Source: Candidatus Aminicenantota bacterium
GTDB taxonomy: Bacteria; Acidobacteriota; Aminicenantia; Aminicenantales; UBA4085
NCBI GenBank assembly: GCA_003141555.1
Contig: PLMN01000029.1
Coordinates: forward strand, 1-64,000
Direction: 5' to 3'
Length of the DNA stretch: 64,000 bases
Below the pieces are notes generated by a model. It saw nothing but the letters and a program-made list of their open reading frames with translations. It was not told the DNA's origin and did not search any database. The position numbers and the translations under genes are program-made. The number at the start of each line of letters is the position of its first letter. Positions within the stretch are counted from its first letter, which is position 1. Of this stretch, positions 28,943 through 37,706 are shown one piece after another.

Positions 28943-29856
28943 GCGCCCCGATAACGGTCTGGCGCGCCGCTCTCGCGCTCCTCGTTGTCTGTCTCCTCGC
29001 CGCCGCATGCTCGGTCATCCAGAAGGGAACGGACATGCTGGGCTCGGCCGGCAATACCGCCGGTACGGTCCAGACCGTCAAGACGGCGGCGGACAAGGTT
29101 CGCAGCTCGTTCGCCGACATCACCGAGGAGGAGGAGTACTACATCGGGCGGTCCGTGGCGGCGATGATCCTGGCCCGCTACCCCGTCTACCAGAACGATG
29201 CCCTGACCCGCTACGTCAACGCCGTGGGCAACGCCGTGGCCCTCTTTTCCGACCGGCCGGAAATTTACGCCGGCTACCACTTCCTCATCCTCGACACGGA
29301 AGAGGTGAACGCCCTGGCCGCGCCCGGGGGGATGATCTTCGTCACCAAGGGTCTGCTCCGCCGGTGCAAGGACGAGGAGACTCTGGCCCTCATCCTGGCC
29401 CACGAGGTCGGCCACGTCGCGGCCAAGCACGGCCTCCAGGCGATCAAGAAGTCGCGCCTCACGGACGCGTTCATGTACCTCGGCAGCCAGGCCGTCCAGC
29501 ACTTCGGCTCGGAGGACCTGGCGAAGCTCACGACCGCCTTCGAGGGAGCGCTGAACGACATCGTCGAGCAGCTGGTCGTGCGCGGCTACGACCGGGCCTC
29601 GGAGTACGAGGCGGACGGATTGGCCGTCAAGTTCGGGGCCCGGACGGGCTATGAGCCGGGGGCCATCGTCCGCTTCCTGAAGACCATGGTCGGCGACACG
29701 ACCAACGCGGCGGGGAAGGGCTGGTTCAAAACCCATCCCTCGCCCGAGGACCGCATCGACCGCGCCGGCCGGGCCATCGCCGCCCTCGGCCCGGCGCCGA
29801 AGATCGACGCCGCGCGGACCCAGAGGTTCGTCCAGTCCGCCGCCACGCTGAAATAG
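28939..29856 (+). CDS. M48-family metalloprotease lipoprotein
   Basis: The 305-residue protein has a lipoprotein signal ending LLAAACS. Its M48 peptidase domain carries HEVGH at about residue 155, AAKHG next to it and the third zinc ligand in SEYEADGLAV. It should be a periplasmic protease of the BepA/LoiP type acting in outer-membrane protein quality control. It starts with GTG, coupled to the SH3-like gene. Confidence 0.88.
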   Translation: MSAPITVWRAALALLVVCLLAAACSVIQKGTDMLGSAGNTAGTVQTVKTAADKVRSSFADITEEEEYYIGRSVAAMILARYPVYQNDALTRYVNAVGNAVALFSDRPEIYAGYHFLILDTEEVNALAAPGGMIFVTKGLLRRCKDEETLALILAHEVGHVAAKHGLQAIKKSRLTDAFMYLGSQAVQHFGSEDLAKLTTAFEGALNDIVEQLVVRGYDRASEYEADGLAVKFGARTGYEPGAIVRFLKTMVGDTTNAAGKGWFKTHPSPEDRIDRAGRAIAALGPAPKIDAARTQRFVQSAATLK

Positions 29857-29896
29857 GGCGGCGGGAGGGCAGGGCTCGGTCGGACGGCGCCCCGGG

Positions 29897-31966
29897 ATGA
29901 GAAATAAGCTTCTCCGCGGACTCCTGGTCGGTTTGGCGGCCGTGCTGGCCGCGGCCGCCCTGGATTCGCTCCACGCGTTCCGCGCCCTCGAATGGAAGAC
30001 CTGGGACGCGCGGATGCGCCTGTTCGCCGATCCCTCTCGCGCGAGCCGGGACATCGTCCTCGTCCTGGTGGACGAGTACAGCCTCGATCTCTATAAGAAA
30101 GAACAAACACTGACGTGGCCATGGCCGCGCGAGATCTACTCCTATATCGTCCGCTACCTGAAATCGGGCGGCGCGGCCGCCTGCTACTTCGATTTTGCCT
30201 TGAGCGACGATGCGATCCGCGGGGTCGCCGACGACCAGGCCCTGGCCCGGGCGGCCGCCGAGGCGGGCAACGTCCTGTTCCCGATCGCCCTGAGCACCGA
30301 CGACAAAGAGAGCGATGAGTCGGCGATCACAGTTTTAAAGCGATTCTCGCTGCCGGCGTCCGCCCCGGCGCGCTCGACCGAGACGTTCCGTTCGATCACG
30401 ACGCCGCTCCTCGACTATCTCCAGGCGGCGAAGGCCGTAGCCAATGTCCGCGCGCTCCCGGACGGGGACGGCATCTACCGGCGCCTGCCGCTTTCTCTCG
30501 CCTTCCGCGACCTCATCCTGCCTTCGGTCCCCCTCGCCCTCGCCGGGTCCGCGGCGCCTGCCTCCGTTCCCACGGACAAGGCGGGCAACATGATCGTCAG
30601 GTTCTGGGGCCCCACGGGGACGTATCGGACCTATCCCATCGCCGCCCTTCTCAACTCGTGGGCCCAGATCCAGGAGGGGAAAGCGCCTCAGGTTCCACCG
30701 GCCGAGTTCGCGGGCAAGACCGTCCTCATCGGGCTGTCCGCCGTCGGCCTGTTCGACCTCAAGTCCAGCCCCTTGAGCGCGGTCATCCCCGGCGCCGAAA
30801 TCGAGGCCGCTGCCCTCGATACCCTCCTTCATAAGAGCTATTTCAAGCCGGCCGCGCCGACCGCGACCTTCGCCCTGGCGCTCCTCTTCGCGGTCGCGGC
30901 CGGGATCGCGATCTCGCGGATCCGCAAGACGGCGTTCGTCGTCGCCGCGTTCGTCCTGTTCCTGGCGCTCCCCGCGGCAGCGGCCATCGTTGCGTTCGCC
31001 GGCGGGACGTGGCTCGATTTCGTCTTTCCCGAAGCGGGGGTTCTTTTCGCCCTGATCGGGGCGTCCGTCCTCAACTATTCCATCGAGGGAAAGGAGCGAC
31101 GGTTCATCAAAGGCGTTTTCTCCCATTACCTGAGCCCGGCCGTGATTGAACGACTGATCGACGACCCCAAGCTCGTCCGGCTCGGCGGCGAGCAGCGGGA
31201 GATCACGTCCTTCTTTTCGGACGTGGCCGGCTTCACCTCGATCTCCGAGCATCTCGCGCCGGCCGACCTCGTCCGCCTGCTCAACGACTACCTCTCGGAG
31301 ATGACCGACCTCATCCTGGACGGGGGTGGGACCTTGGACAAGTACGAAGGCGACGCCATCGTCGCCTTCTGGAACGCCCCGCTCGACATTCCCGGCCACG
31401 CCCTTCGCGCCTGCCGGACCGCCCTGGCCTGCGGGCGTCGGCTGGCCGAGATCCGGCCCGGCCTCGAAGCGCGCTACGGATATGGGCTCCGGATGCGGAT
31501 CGGGTTGAACACGGGGCCGGCCGTCGTCGGGAACATGGGTTCGGGCCGCCGCTTCGACTATACGGCCATGGGAGATACCGTCAACCTTGCCGCCCGGCTG
31601 GAGAGCGCGGGCAAGCAATATGGGGTCTCGCTCCTCGCCGGAGAATCGACCGTGGCCGCGGCCGGCGAGGCGATCCTCGCCCGGGAAGCGGACCTTATCC
31701 GCGTCGTCGGGAAGGCCCGGCCCGTTCGGATTTTCGAGCTCCTGAGCGAGCGTGCCCAGGCATCGGCGGCCGACCTGGAGCGCCACCGCCTTTACGGCGA
31801 AGCCCTCGTCCTGTTCCGCGAGCGCTCGTTGGGGAGGGCGCTGGATGCGTTCGGCGCGCTGGGCGCCGACGCGCTCGCCCAAATCTATGTCGAGCGCTGC
31901 CGCGCGTTTCTGCGCGCCGGGCCGCCCCCGGACTGGGACGGCGTCTTCGACCTGAAATCCAAATGA
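29897..31966 (+). CDS. CHASE2-domain class III adenylyl cyclase
   Basis: The 689-residue membrane protein has one N-terminal helix and an extracytoplasmic CHASE2 sensor (about 35-300, with DIVLVLVDEYSLDLY). Three further helices (about 310-400) precede a cytoplasmic cyclase domain (about 425-605). Both metal Asp residues are present (FFSDVAGF, YEGDAIVAF). The Lys of LDKYEGD and the Asp of FDYTAMGD specify adenine. NLAARLE holds the transition-state Asn and Arg. It should therefore make cAMP in response to an envelope signal. Next genes: an MBL hydrolase after 13 bases, then a cNMP-binding channel. Confidence 0.92.
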   Translation: MRNKLLRGLLVGLAAVLAAAALDSLHAFRALEWKTWDARMRLFADPSRASRDIVLVLVDEYSLDLYKKEQTLTWPWPREIYSYIVRYLKSGGAAACYFDFALSDDAIRGVADDQALARAAAEAGNVLFPIALSTDDKESDESAITVLKRFSLPASAPARSTETFRSITTPLLDYLQAAKAVANVRALPDGDGIYRRLPLSLAFRDLILPSVPLALAGSAAPASVPTDKAGNMIVRFWGPTGTYRTYPIAALLNSWAQIQEGKAPQVPPAEFAGKTVLIGLSAVGLFDLKSSPLSAVIPGAEIEAAALDTLLHKSYFKPAAPTATFALALLFAVAAGIAISRIRKTAFVVAAFVLFLALPAAAAIVAFAGGTWLDFVFPEAGVLFALIGASVLNYSIEGKERRFIKGVFSHYLSPAVIERLIDDPKLVRLGGEQREITSFFSDVAGFTSISEHLAPADLVRLLNDYLSEMTDLILDGGGTLDKYEGDAIVAFWNAPLDIPGHALRACRTALACGRRLAEIRPGLEARYGYGLRMRIGLNTGPAVVGNMGSGRRFDYTAMGDTVNLAARLESAGKQYGVSLLAGESTVAAAGEAILAREADLIRVVGKARPVRIFELLSERAQASAADLERHRLYGEALVLFRERSLGRALDAFGALGADALAQIYVERCRAFLRAGPPPDWDGVFDLKSK

Positions 31967-31979
31967 AGGGAGCGCGGGC

Positions 31980-32804
31980 ATGGAGCTGACATTCTGGGGT
32001 GTGCGGGGGACGTGCCCGATCGACCGCAAGGATGCCACCCGGATCGGGGGCAACACGCCCTGCGCGAGTATTGAGACCGCCCGCGGGGACTGGATCGTCA
32101 TCGATGCGGGCACGGGGATTTATGAGCTCGGGCGGCGCCTGGCCGCGGCCGGGCCGCGGCCGAAGCGCCTCTCGATCTTTTTCACCCATTTCCACCTCGA
32201 CCATGTCCAGGGCCTGCCCTTTTTCGAGCCGCTCCGGGACCCCGGGACGGAAATCGTCTTCTATTCCCCGGCCGAGCCGCGTGACTTGCGAGCGCATCTC
32301 GGCCGGCTGATGGGCGCGCCCTTCTTCCCCGTGGCCTTTGAGGCGACGGCTTCGAAAAAGGAGTTCCGGAGAATCGACGGCCGGACGATCCGCGTGGGCG
32401 GCGCCGCGGTGTCCGCCTGCCCGCTGAACCATCCCCAAGGCTCGGTCGCCTACAAGATCGAAGAGGGCGGGGCGGCCGTCGTCTTTGCCACGGACACCGA
32501 GCCTCCGGCCGGAGGGGTGGATGGTTGGCTAGCCGAGTTCGCCCGTGAAGCGGACGTCCTCGTCTGCGACGCGACGTTCACCCCGCGTGAATATGCCGCG
32601 GGCCGGCAGGGCTGGGGCCACGGCACGTGGCGGGACGGCGCGAAGCTGGCCGCCGCGGCCCGCGTCAGACGCCTGCTTCTGTCCCATTTCAGCGGCTGGC
32701 ATACGGATCGGACGGTCCGGGCGATCGAGCGGCGGGCGCGCGCGGTCTTTGCGGCCTCCGACGCGGCGCGCGAGGGAATGAGGCTCTCTCTTCCGAGCGC
32801 ATGA
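31980..32804 (+). CDS. MBL-fold metallo-hydrolase
   Basis: The 274-residue cytoplasmic protein has the two-metal site HxHxDH (THFHLDHVQG), a further His in LNHPQG, the bridging Asp in FATDTEPP and a terminal His in LLLSHFSGWH. It belongs to the PhnP-like group that includes phosphodiesterases, starting MELTFWGVRGTCP. Substrate unknown. Sandwiched between an adenylyl cyclase and a cNMP-binding channel, it is a candidate cyclic-nucleotide phosphodiesterase, but that is context only. Confidence 0.85.
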   Translation: MELTFWGVRGTCPIDRKDATRIGGNTPCASIETARGDWIVIDAGTGIYELGRRLAAAGPRPKRLSIFFTHFHLDHVQGLPFFEPLRDPGTEIVFYSPAEPRDLRAHLGRLMGAPFFPVAFEATASKKEFRRIDGRTIRVGGAAVSACPLNHPQGSVAYKIEEGGAAVVFATDTEPPAGGVDGWLAEFAREADVLVCDATFTPREYAAGRQGWGHGTWRDGAKLAAAARVRRLLLSHFSGWHTDRTVRAIERRARAVFAASDAAREGMRLSLPSA

Positions 32805-32820
32805 CGAAAGGCGGAGAACG

Positions 32821-34299
32821 ATGACCGACATGGCGGCGGGCAAAGATACGGGCTGGCGGCTGATCGCGGCGCGGACCTGGGTTCCGGCGGCCGTCGTCCT
32901 TCTCATCCTGATCGTCCTGGGAGTCGCCTCGCCCGGCGATGCCCTGCAGTCCTACCTCGAGGCGGGCCTCGTCCTGTTCGGTGCGGTCTTCGTCGTCCGC
33001 CTGGCCGAGGCGGCCGTTCGGGCCTGGTACGCGGGGCGGCGCCGGCCCTATCCGATCCCCGACGTCCTCCGCGGCCTGATCCTCGGCGTCGTCTACATCC
33101 TCATCCTCTTCTACGTCCTCAAGAACATCCTGCGGGTGGACCTGACGGCCTATCTGGCCGGCTCGGCCGTCCTGACCATGGTCCTCGGCCTCGCCTTCCA
33201 GGGCGTGCTGAGCAACATCTTCTCGGGCATGTCGCTCCACTTCACCCGATCGTTCAGCCGCGGCGACTGGGTGAGCGTCGGCGCGCACGAGGGCATCGTC
33301 GTGGACACCAACTGGCGTGAAACGCGCCTTCTCGACCGGCAATCCAACATCATCGTCCTGCCCAACAACATCGTCGCGTCGGAGAAGATCACGAACTTTT
33401 CCCAGCCGGACGCGAAGACCGCGATCACCATCCCGTTCAAGCTCAGCTACCAGGCGCCGGCGGCCGAAGTCCTGGGAATCCTCGTCGAAGCGGCCCGCGA
33501 GTGGCCCGAGGTCCTCGACGCCCCGCCGCCTCTGGCCTACATCCAGAGCTACGACGAGCTCGGCGTCTCCTACCTGGCCAAGTTCTGGATCGGCGATTAC
33601 GGCCGTCGGGATCCGATCATCACGAACGTCGCCCGCCTGGCCTGGTACAAGCTCCGGCGACATGGCCTTGAAATCGCAATGTCGTTCGGCGACCGGATGA
33701 AGGACATGATGCAGGCCGGCGCGCCGCGCGCCGCGGAGGATCAAGAGGCGACGTTCCGCGACCTCCTCCATTCCCCGATCTTGCGCCGGCACGGGGACGC
33801 CGCCGGCGAGCTGATCGTGGCGGAGGAGGGAGTGCGCGCCCTGGCCGCTCTGCTCACTCGCGGCGTCTATACGAAAGGCGAGGTACTCTGCCGGCAGGGC
33901 GAGAAGGGCGCCAGCGCCTTCGTCGTGGCGGCGGGGTCGGTCAAGGGCCAGATCGCTTACGAGGAAAACGGCAAGACCTACATGTCCGAGTTCGCGGTCG
34001 GCCCGGGCGGGATCTTCGGCGAGATGTCGCTCTTCACCGGCATGCCGCGGACGGCGACGGGTGTTATCGCCGAGGACGCGGTCCTGCTCGAGGTCCGGGG
34101 CGAGGATTTCGCCGTGCTCCTCGAGCGCAACCCGGCGCTGGCCGAGGAGATCGCCGAGACGGTGAGCGCCCGCAACGCCAAGAACCGGGAGTTCCTGTCC
34201 AAGATCAAGGAGCTATCCGCGCAGGACATCCAGGCCGGCGTGAGCAAGACGACGGTCCTGGAGCATCTGAAGAGGTTCGTCCGCCGCCTGAAGGGCTGA
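32821..34299 (+). CDS. MscS-family mechanosensitive channel with C-terminal cyclic-nucleotide-binding domain
   Basis: The 492-residue protein has four hydrophobic segments, the last being the MscS pore helix region (LAGSAVLTMVLGLAFQGVLSNI). A beta domain follows (GDWVSVGAHEGIVVDTNWRETRLLD), and from about residue 335 a cNMP-binding fold. The phosphate-binding cassette FGEMSLFTGMPRTAT retains Glu and Arg. It should be an inner-membrane channel gated by cAMP or cGMP rather than, or in addition to, tension. It starts 16 bases after the MBL gene, in the same presumed transcript as the cyclase. Confidence 0.9.
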   Translation: MTDMAAGKDTGWRLIAARTWVPAAVVLLILIVLGVASPGDALQSYLEAGLVLFGAVFVVRLAEAAVRAWYAGRRRPYPIPDVLRGLILGVVYILILFYVLKNILRVDLTAYLAGSAVLTMVLGLAFQGVLSNIFSGMSLHFTRSFSRGDWVSVGAHEGIVVDTNWRETRLLDRQSNIIVLPNNIVASEKITNFSQPDAKTAITIPFKLSYQAPAAEVLGILVEAAREWPEVLDAPPPLAYIQSYDELGVSYLAKFWIGDYGRRDPIITNVARLAWYKLRRHGLEIAMSFGDRMKDMMQAGAPRAAEDQEATFRDLLHSPILRRHGDAAGELIVAEEGVRALAALLTRGVYTKGEVLCRQGEKGASAFVVAAGSVKGQIAYEENGKTYMSEFAVGPGGIFGEMSLFTGMPRTATGVIAEDAVLLEVRGEDFAVLLERNPALAEEIAETVSARNAKNREFLSKIKELSAQDIQAGVSKTTVLEHLKRFVRRLKG

Positions 34300-34323
34300 A
34301 GCTCGCGCGCCGCCGGCGCCGGT

Positions 34324-34352
34324 TTGCAAAGGCGGGATGATTCCGCTATATT
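34324..34352 (+). promoter_or_regulatory. tRNA-Arg promoter
   Basis: TTGCAA (34324-34329), a 17-base spacer and TATATT (34347-34352) lie 20 bases before the mature tRNA 5' end, which suits a short 5' leader removed by RNase P. Confidence 0.6.
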
Positions 34353-34372
34353 GAATTCCGTTTCCGTCTGGC

Positions 34373-34447
34373 GCGCCTGTAGCTCAGTATGGATAGAGCA
34401 AAGGTTTCCTAAACCTTAGGTCGCCCGTTCGAGCCGGGCCAGGCGCG
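34373..34447 (+). tRNA. tRNA-Arg (anticodon CCT)
   Basis: The acceptor stem GCGCCTG pairs with CAGGCGC, the D-arm has GCTC/GAGC, and the anticodon stem AAGGT/ACCTT encloses loop TTCCTAA with anticodon CCT. The T-arm GCCCG TTCGAGC CGGGC follows. CCA is not encoded. The 3' part from 34405 is the left attachment site of the genomic island and is duplicated at 49171. The gene remains intact because the element restores the same sequence. Confidence 0.93.
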
Positions 34448-34455
34448 CTTCCTTT
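34405..34455 (+). repeat. attL: island attachment site within tRNA-Arg
   Basis: 51 bases starting in the anticodon loop and running past the tRNA 3' end are repeated without mismatch at 49171-49221. This is the classic crossover segment of a tyrosine integrase that uses a tRNA gene. Confidence 0.92.
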
Positions 34456-34651
34456 TTCCCCTATAAGGGCCAAGAAATCAATAAGTTATGGGGGGAGGTC
34501 CGATTTTCCCCTGTCCCCCTTTGTCCGCCCAATTCCGGCCTATTCCGGCGAAAACACGTCACAAAAGTCGACATTGAAATATGCATTTTCTGTCGCTTTG
34601 AGTGAGGATTTTCCCATCGGTTGGAACTACGATCCTGCCCTAGCGCTGAAA

Positions 34652-35353
34652 TTAACCTTCCGTTTTTTCCGTATTCCAATAAATCCAAGTGGAATGAAAC
34701 TGATTTTTTATTATTATATAATCGTCCATCAAATCGATCAGGTGATCAGTTTGGGCTTTGTTAATATGCATTTTTCTCATTAAGTCTCGTTTTCTTAAGA
34801 CCTTTTCCTTTTTAATGAGCTCCCCGAACTTTGACAGAATCATAAAATGCGACGTCAATTGTGGAAGTATCTTCTTAAAGTGCTCATGTATGGGGATATA
34901 AAGAATCGCTTGCAGCGTCTTCATATTATTAAGCCGCTTGATCATCGTTGATGTATCTGGTACCGGCAGCTCTGGTACATTGTATTTTCCATTACTCATC
35001 TCTCGAATTCTTATTTCTTCGGCTTTAGCAAGCGTCTTATCATTTATGCGGAATCTCTCCGTTATGGCAGGAGGCAACTTAATTAGATCATTCATATTTG
35101 GCGGCATAATATTCATCCATTCCCGATCAACACATAAACAAAGCCACAATAAAAAAATATAATATTCATTGAGTGTGTTATGTTTTGGTTTTAATCTATG
35201 ATACAGATATTTTGAAACAGTGTTCGTTCCTTTGTAATGGAGCTCATATCCCTTCCATTCTCTTCGAAACGCCTCACAAAAATCTATCGTTTGTGTATCA
35301 GGGAAAAAAGGTGAATAAATATCTTTAGCCTGAGAAGTATTATCGTATTTCAT
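34652..35353 (-). CDS. Hypothetical protein of the island
   Basis: This 233-residue, AT-rich gene has no signal peptide or membrane helix. It contains a hydrophobic patch (YYIFLLWLCLCV), charged helices in the second half and a C-terminal part (RKRDLMRKMHINKAQTDHLIDLMDDYIII) that could be a winged helix. No family was recognised. It is divergent from the XRE regulator gene, with which it may share a control region, and its base composition differs strongly from the flanking chromosome. Confidence 0.6.
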   Translation of the reverse strand: MKYDNTSQAKDIYSPFFPDTQTIDFCEAFRREWKGYELHYKGTNTVSKYLYHRLKPKHNTLNEYYIFLLWLCLCVDREWMNIMPPNMNDLIKLPPAITERFRINDKTLAKAEEIRIREMSNGKYNVPELPVPDTSTMIKRLNNMKTLQAILYIPIHEHFKKILPQLTSHFMILSKFGELIKKEKVLRKRDLMRKMHINKAQTDHLIDLMDDYIIIKNQFHSTWIYWNTEKTEG

Positions 35354-35434
35354 TTATAATCTTCACAAACCTGTCACAAATTATACCCCTTTATCTTCCG
35401 TTACACCAATTTTGTTTCCTGAGAGAATAATGGC

Positions 35435-35683
35435 GTGAGGTTAGCAATGAAAAACAGCCTTGGCAATAAAATCAGAATGGCCAGATTGCTTTGTCATCTG
35501 ACTCAGGATGAACTATCAAAGGTAACTGGCATCGATCGAGCGCGCTTATCCCGAATCGAAAATAACTTTGTTAATCCCTCTGATCGAGAGAAATCGAGCA
35601 TTTGCAGCGCGATCAGAGTACGTTCTTCGAAAATGGGGTATGACAAAGCGATTCTAATGGAGAACCTAGATGATATCGCATAA
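35435..35683 (+). CDS. XRE-family helix-turn-helix regulator
   Basis: The 82-residue protein (GTG 35435; ATG 35447 is an alternative) contains a Cro/C1-type HTH: GNKIRMARLLCHLTQDELS, then TGIDRARLSRIENNFVNPS. It probably represses the divergent or downstream island genes. It overlaps the next gene by 14 bases. Confidence 0.8.
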   Translation: MRLAMKNSLGNKIRMARLLCHLTQDELSKVTGIDRARLSRIENNFVNPSDREKSSICSAIRVRSSKMGYDKAILMENLDDIA

Positions 35684-35918
35684 TGCTCGTGAATCGGATC
35701 CGGATAGGCCCCGGAGACGGTGGATCACCATTCGAGAAGCAGCAGAATACCTCGGCCTTTCGATAAAGGGCGCCTATGACATGGCCTCCGCTGGCAAGCT
35801 CCCGGCCGCTCGCGTCGGCCGCCTGGTCCGGATCGACGTGAAGGCCCTCGAAGCCGAGCTCGAGCGCCAGGTCTCAGGCCAAGCGCCGGCCGCCCGGGCA
35901 AAGGGCCGCGGAAAATGA
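35670..35918 (+). CDS. Excisionase/MerR-like DNA-binding protein (HTH_17 type)
   Basis: The 82-residue protein has the typical WITIREAAEYLGLSIKGAYDMASAGKLPAARVGRLVRI helix-turn-helix-wing and an Ala/Lys-rich tail. It overlaps the helicase-like gene start (ATGA). Position directly before the replication ATPase suggests a replication or copy-control role rather than excision, but both are possible. Confidence 0.8.
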   Translation: MISHNARESDPDRPRRRWITIREAAEYLGLSIKGAYDMASAGKLPAARVGRLVRIDVKALEAELERQVSGQAPAARAKGRGK

Positions 35919-37348
35919 GCAAGGGCGACCTCGAGCGGGCCATCCTGGGCTCGCTCATTATCCGGCCTCAGTATTTTGAGCAGGCAGATCTCACACCGGG
36001 GCTTTTTTCAAGCGGGCGCTACCGGAAGACGTTTGAGATACTGTCCGAACTTTGGGAAACGACGCGCGAAGAGATCTCCCTGCCCGTCCTGGCCGAAAGA
36101 ATCGGCGGGGAGGATCCGGGGATCTTCGTCGCCAGCCTGGTAGACGGGCTCCATCATTTCACGCCCGGGCAATTCGTCCAGAGCGTTGAATATCTCATGT
36201 GGCTTCGCCGGACGCGTGAGATCGGCCGGGATCTGGCCCATGAGCTCGCCCTCGAAGAGAAGACGGGGCTCCCGGACCGGGCGTCCTGGGCCCGGATATT
36301 TGAGAAGATCGACGGCCTCCGGAAATCGACGGGAAAGCAACCTGGGGCAATCCTCCGGCTTCTCAGCGAAATCGAGCCCCAGACCGTTACATGGACCTGG
36401 CCGAACAGGATCCCCCGCGGGAAGCTCACGCTAATCGTCGGGGACCCGGGGCTCGGGAAGTCCTTTTTCTGCGTAGACCTGGCCGCGCGGATATCTCAGG
36501 GCCGAAAATGGCCGGATTGTCCTGGCCAAGCGGAGCAAGGTGCCGCCCTCCTCCTCACGGCCGAAGACGGCTTGGCCGATACAATCCGCGTCCGGGCCGA
36601 CGCAGCCGGCGCCGACGCCTCCCGGATTATTATCCTCGAAGGCGTCCGGGAGGGAGGGGAAATCAAATCGTTCAACCTGGCCGAACATGTTCCTATCCTC
36701 GAGGCCGTTATTCAGGACCGCGCGGATCTTGCGCTTATCGTCATCGATCCCATAAGCGCATACCTCGGGGACCTGGACAGCCACAAAAACGCCGAAGTCC
36801 GCGGCGCCCTAGCCCCGCTGTCCGCGTTGGCTGAAAAATCAAATGTCTCAATTGTCGGGGTCTCCCATTTGAACAAATCGACGGCCTCCGAAAAGGCCAT
36901 TTACCGCGTCATGGGAAGCCTTTCATTCGTCGCCGCCGCCCGGGCATGTTGGGGCGTCATCATGGACCCGGAGGATCCGGACCAGGAGCATCCATCCGGA
37001 CGCGTCCTGATCCCCGTAAAAACAAACCTCAGCGTACGGCCCGAACCTCTCGCCTTCAAGATCGACGAATCCGCCCGGCTTGTCTATGATCCCCGGACCG
37101 TCCATCTCAACGCCGACGAGGCCATGAATTCGAAGCGGGAGGACAGGGAGCAGCGGTCAATTACCGAGACCTGGCTCCGGGACGTCCTCAAGTCCGGCCC
37201 CCTGGACGTCAAAGAAATCATGAAACAAGCCCGGGGGGAGGCAATCCCGGAGCCCTCAATTTATCGGGCAAGCCAAAAGCTCGGGGTAACGCGTTTAAGA
37301 AGCGGCTCGGGCCCTAACAGTCGGAGCGTTTGGGAGATTCGGGCATGA
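35915..37348 (+). CDS. DnaB-N / RepA-like replication ATPase
   Basis: The 477-residue protein has a DnaB N-terminal-like helical domain (about 1-110, beginning LERAILGSLIIRPQYF). A RecA-fold RepA-type helicase domain follows (about 150-350) with Walker A GDPGLGKSF, ALLLTAEDGLADT, Walker B LIVIDPISAYLGD and SHLNKSTASEKA. A C-terminal winged-helix-like segment (about 395-477) ends it. It probably drives replication of the excised island. Downstream lies an iteron-like repeat cluster. No separate primase gene was recognised. Confidence 0.85.
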   Translation: MSKGDLERAILGSLIIRPQYFEQADLTPGLFSSGRYRKTFEILSELWETTREEISLPVLAERIGGEDPGIFVASLVDGLHHFTPGQFVQSVEYLMWLRRTREIGRDLAHELALEEKTGLPDRASWARIFEKIDGLRKSTGKQPGAILRLLSEIEPQTVTWTWPNRIPRGKLTLIVGDPGLGKSFFCVDLAARISQGRKWPDCPGQAEQGAALLLTAEDGLADTIRVRADAAGADASRIIILEGVREGGEIKSFNLAEHVPILEAVIQDRADLALIVIDPISAYLGDLDSHKNAEVRGALAPLSALAEKSNVSIVGVSHLNKSTASEKAIYRVMGSLSFVAAARACWGVIMDPEDPDQEHPSGRVLIPVKTNLSVRPEPLAFKIDESARLVYDPRTVHLNADEAMNSKREDREQRSITETWLRDVLKSGPLDVKEIMKQARGEAIPEPSIYRASQKLGVTRLRSGSGPNSRSVWEIRA

Positions 37349-37665
37349 GACCCCTCAGAATTCTCAGGTTCAAAATAAGTGATAATTCTTATAATTCTGA
37401 GAAATCTGAGAAATCTGGAAATGTCAGAATTCTCAGACTTATCAGGATTCTCAGAATTCTCATTGAATATAGAGCGAGAAATCTGGCCGCGGGCAGCCGC
37501 CTCTCTGCCCGCTTCATCCTCCCCGGATTGACGGTAGAGCGCCGGACATACAGTCCGCGGGTCATATCTGGAAAATCTGAGGCTCTGTCGACTTTCGTGA
37601 CGACATCGAAACCTCTGGATGTGCGTATCGTCAGTAATATCAATAGGTTAATATTTGAAGAGTAA
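37345..37665 (+). CDS. Doubtful ORF over the iteron-like region
   Basis: A 106-codon frame begins in an ATGA overlap with the replication ATPase stop. Its first half is merely a translation of the short repeats (RILRLIRILRILI), and the rest matches nothing known. Coding status is doubtful; it is listed only because the overlap could allow coupled translation. Confidence 0.2.
   Translation: MRPLRILRFKISDNSYNSEKSEKSGNVRILRLIRILRILIEYRARNLAAGSRLSARFILPGLTVERRTYSPRVISGKSEALSTFVTTSKPLDVRIVSNINRLIFEE
37354..37486. repeat. Iteron-like repeat cluster, possible replication origin
   Basis: The unit TCAGAATTC(TCA) occurs at 37355, 37424 and 37451, with a variant TCAGGATTC at 37442. The related unit CTGAGAAAT is tandem at 37397 and 37406, with CTGGAAATG at 37415 and a last GAGAAATCTGG at about 37476. 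The segment is AT-rich and lies directly after the RepA/DnaB-like gene, as expected of initiator-binding iterons. Confidence 0.5.
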
Positions 37666-37706
37666 TCCACTAAAAAGGTCGAAAAGACAATGCTGAGGAT
37701 CGAGGA

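Noticed and set aside
37354-37486. CRISPR array
   Set aside because: Repeat units are only 9-13 bases, irregularly spaced and partly overlapping, with no unique spacers and no cas genes.
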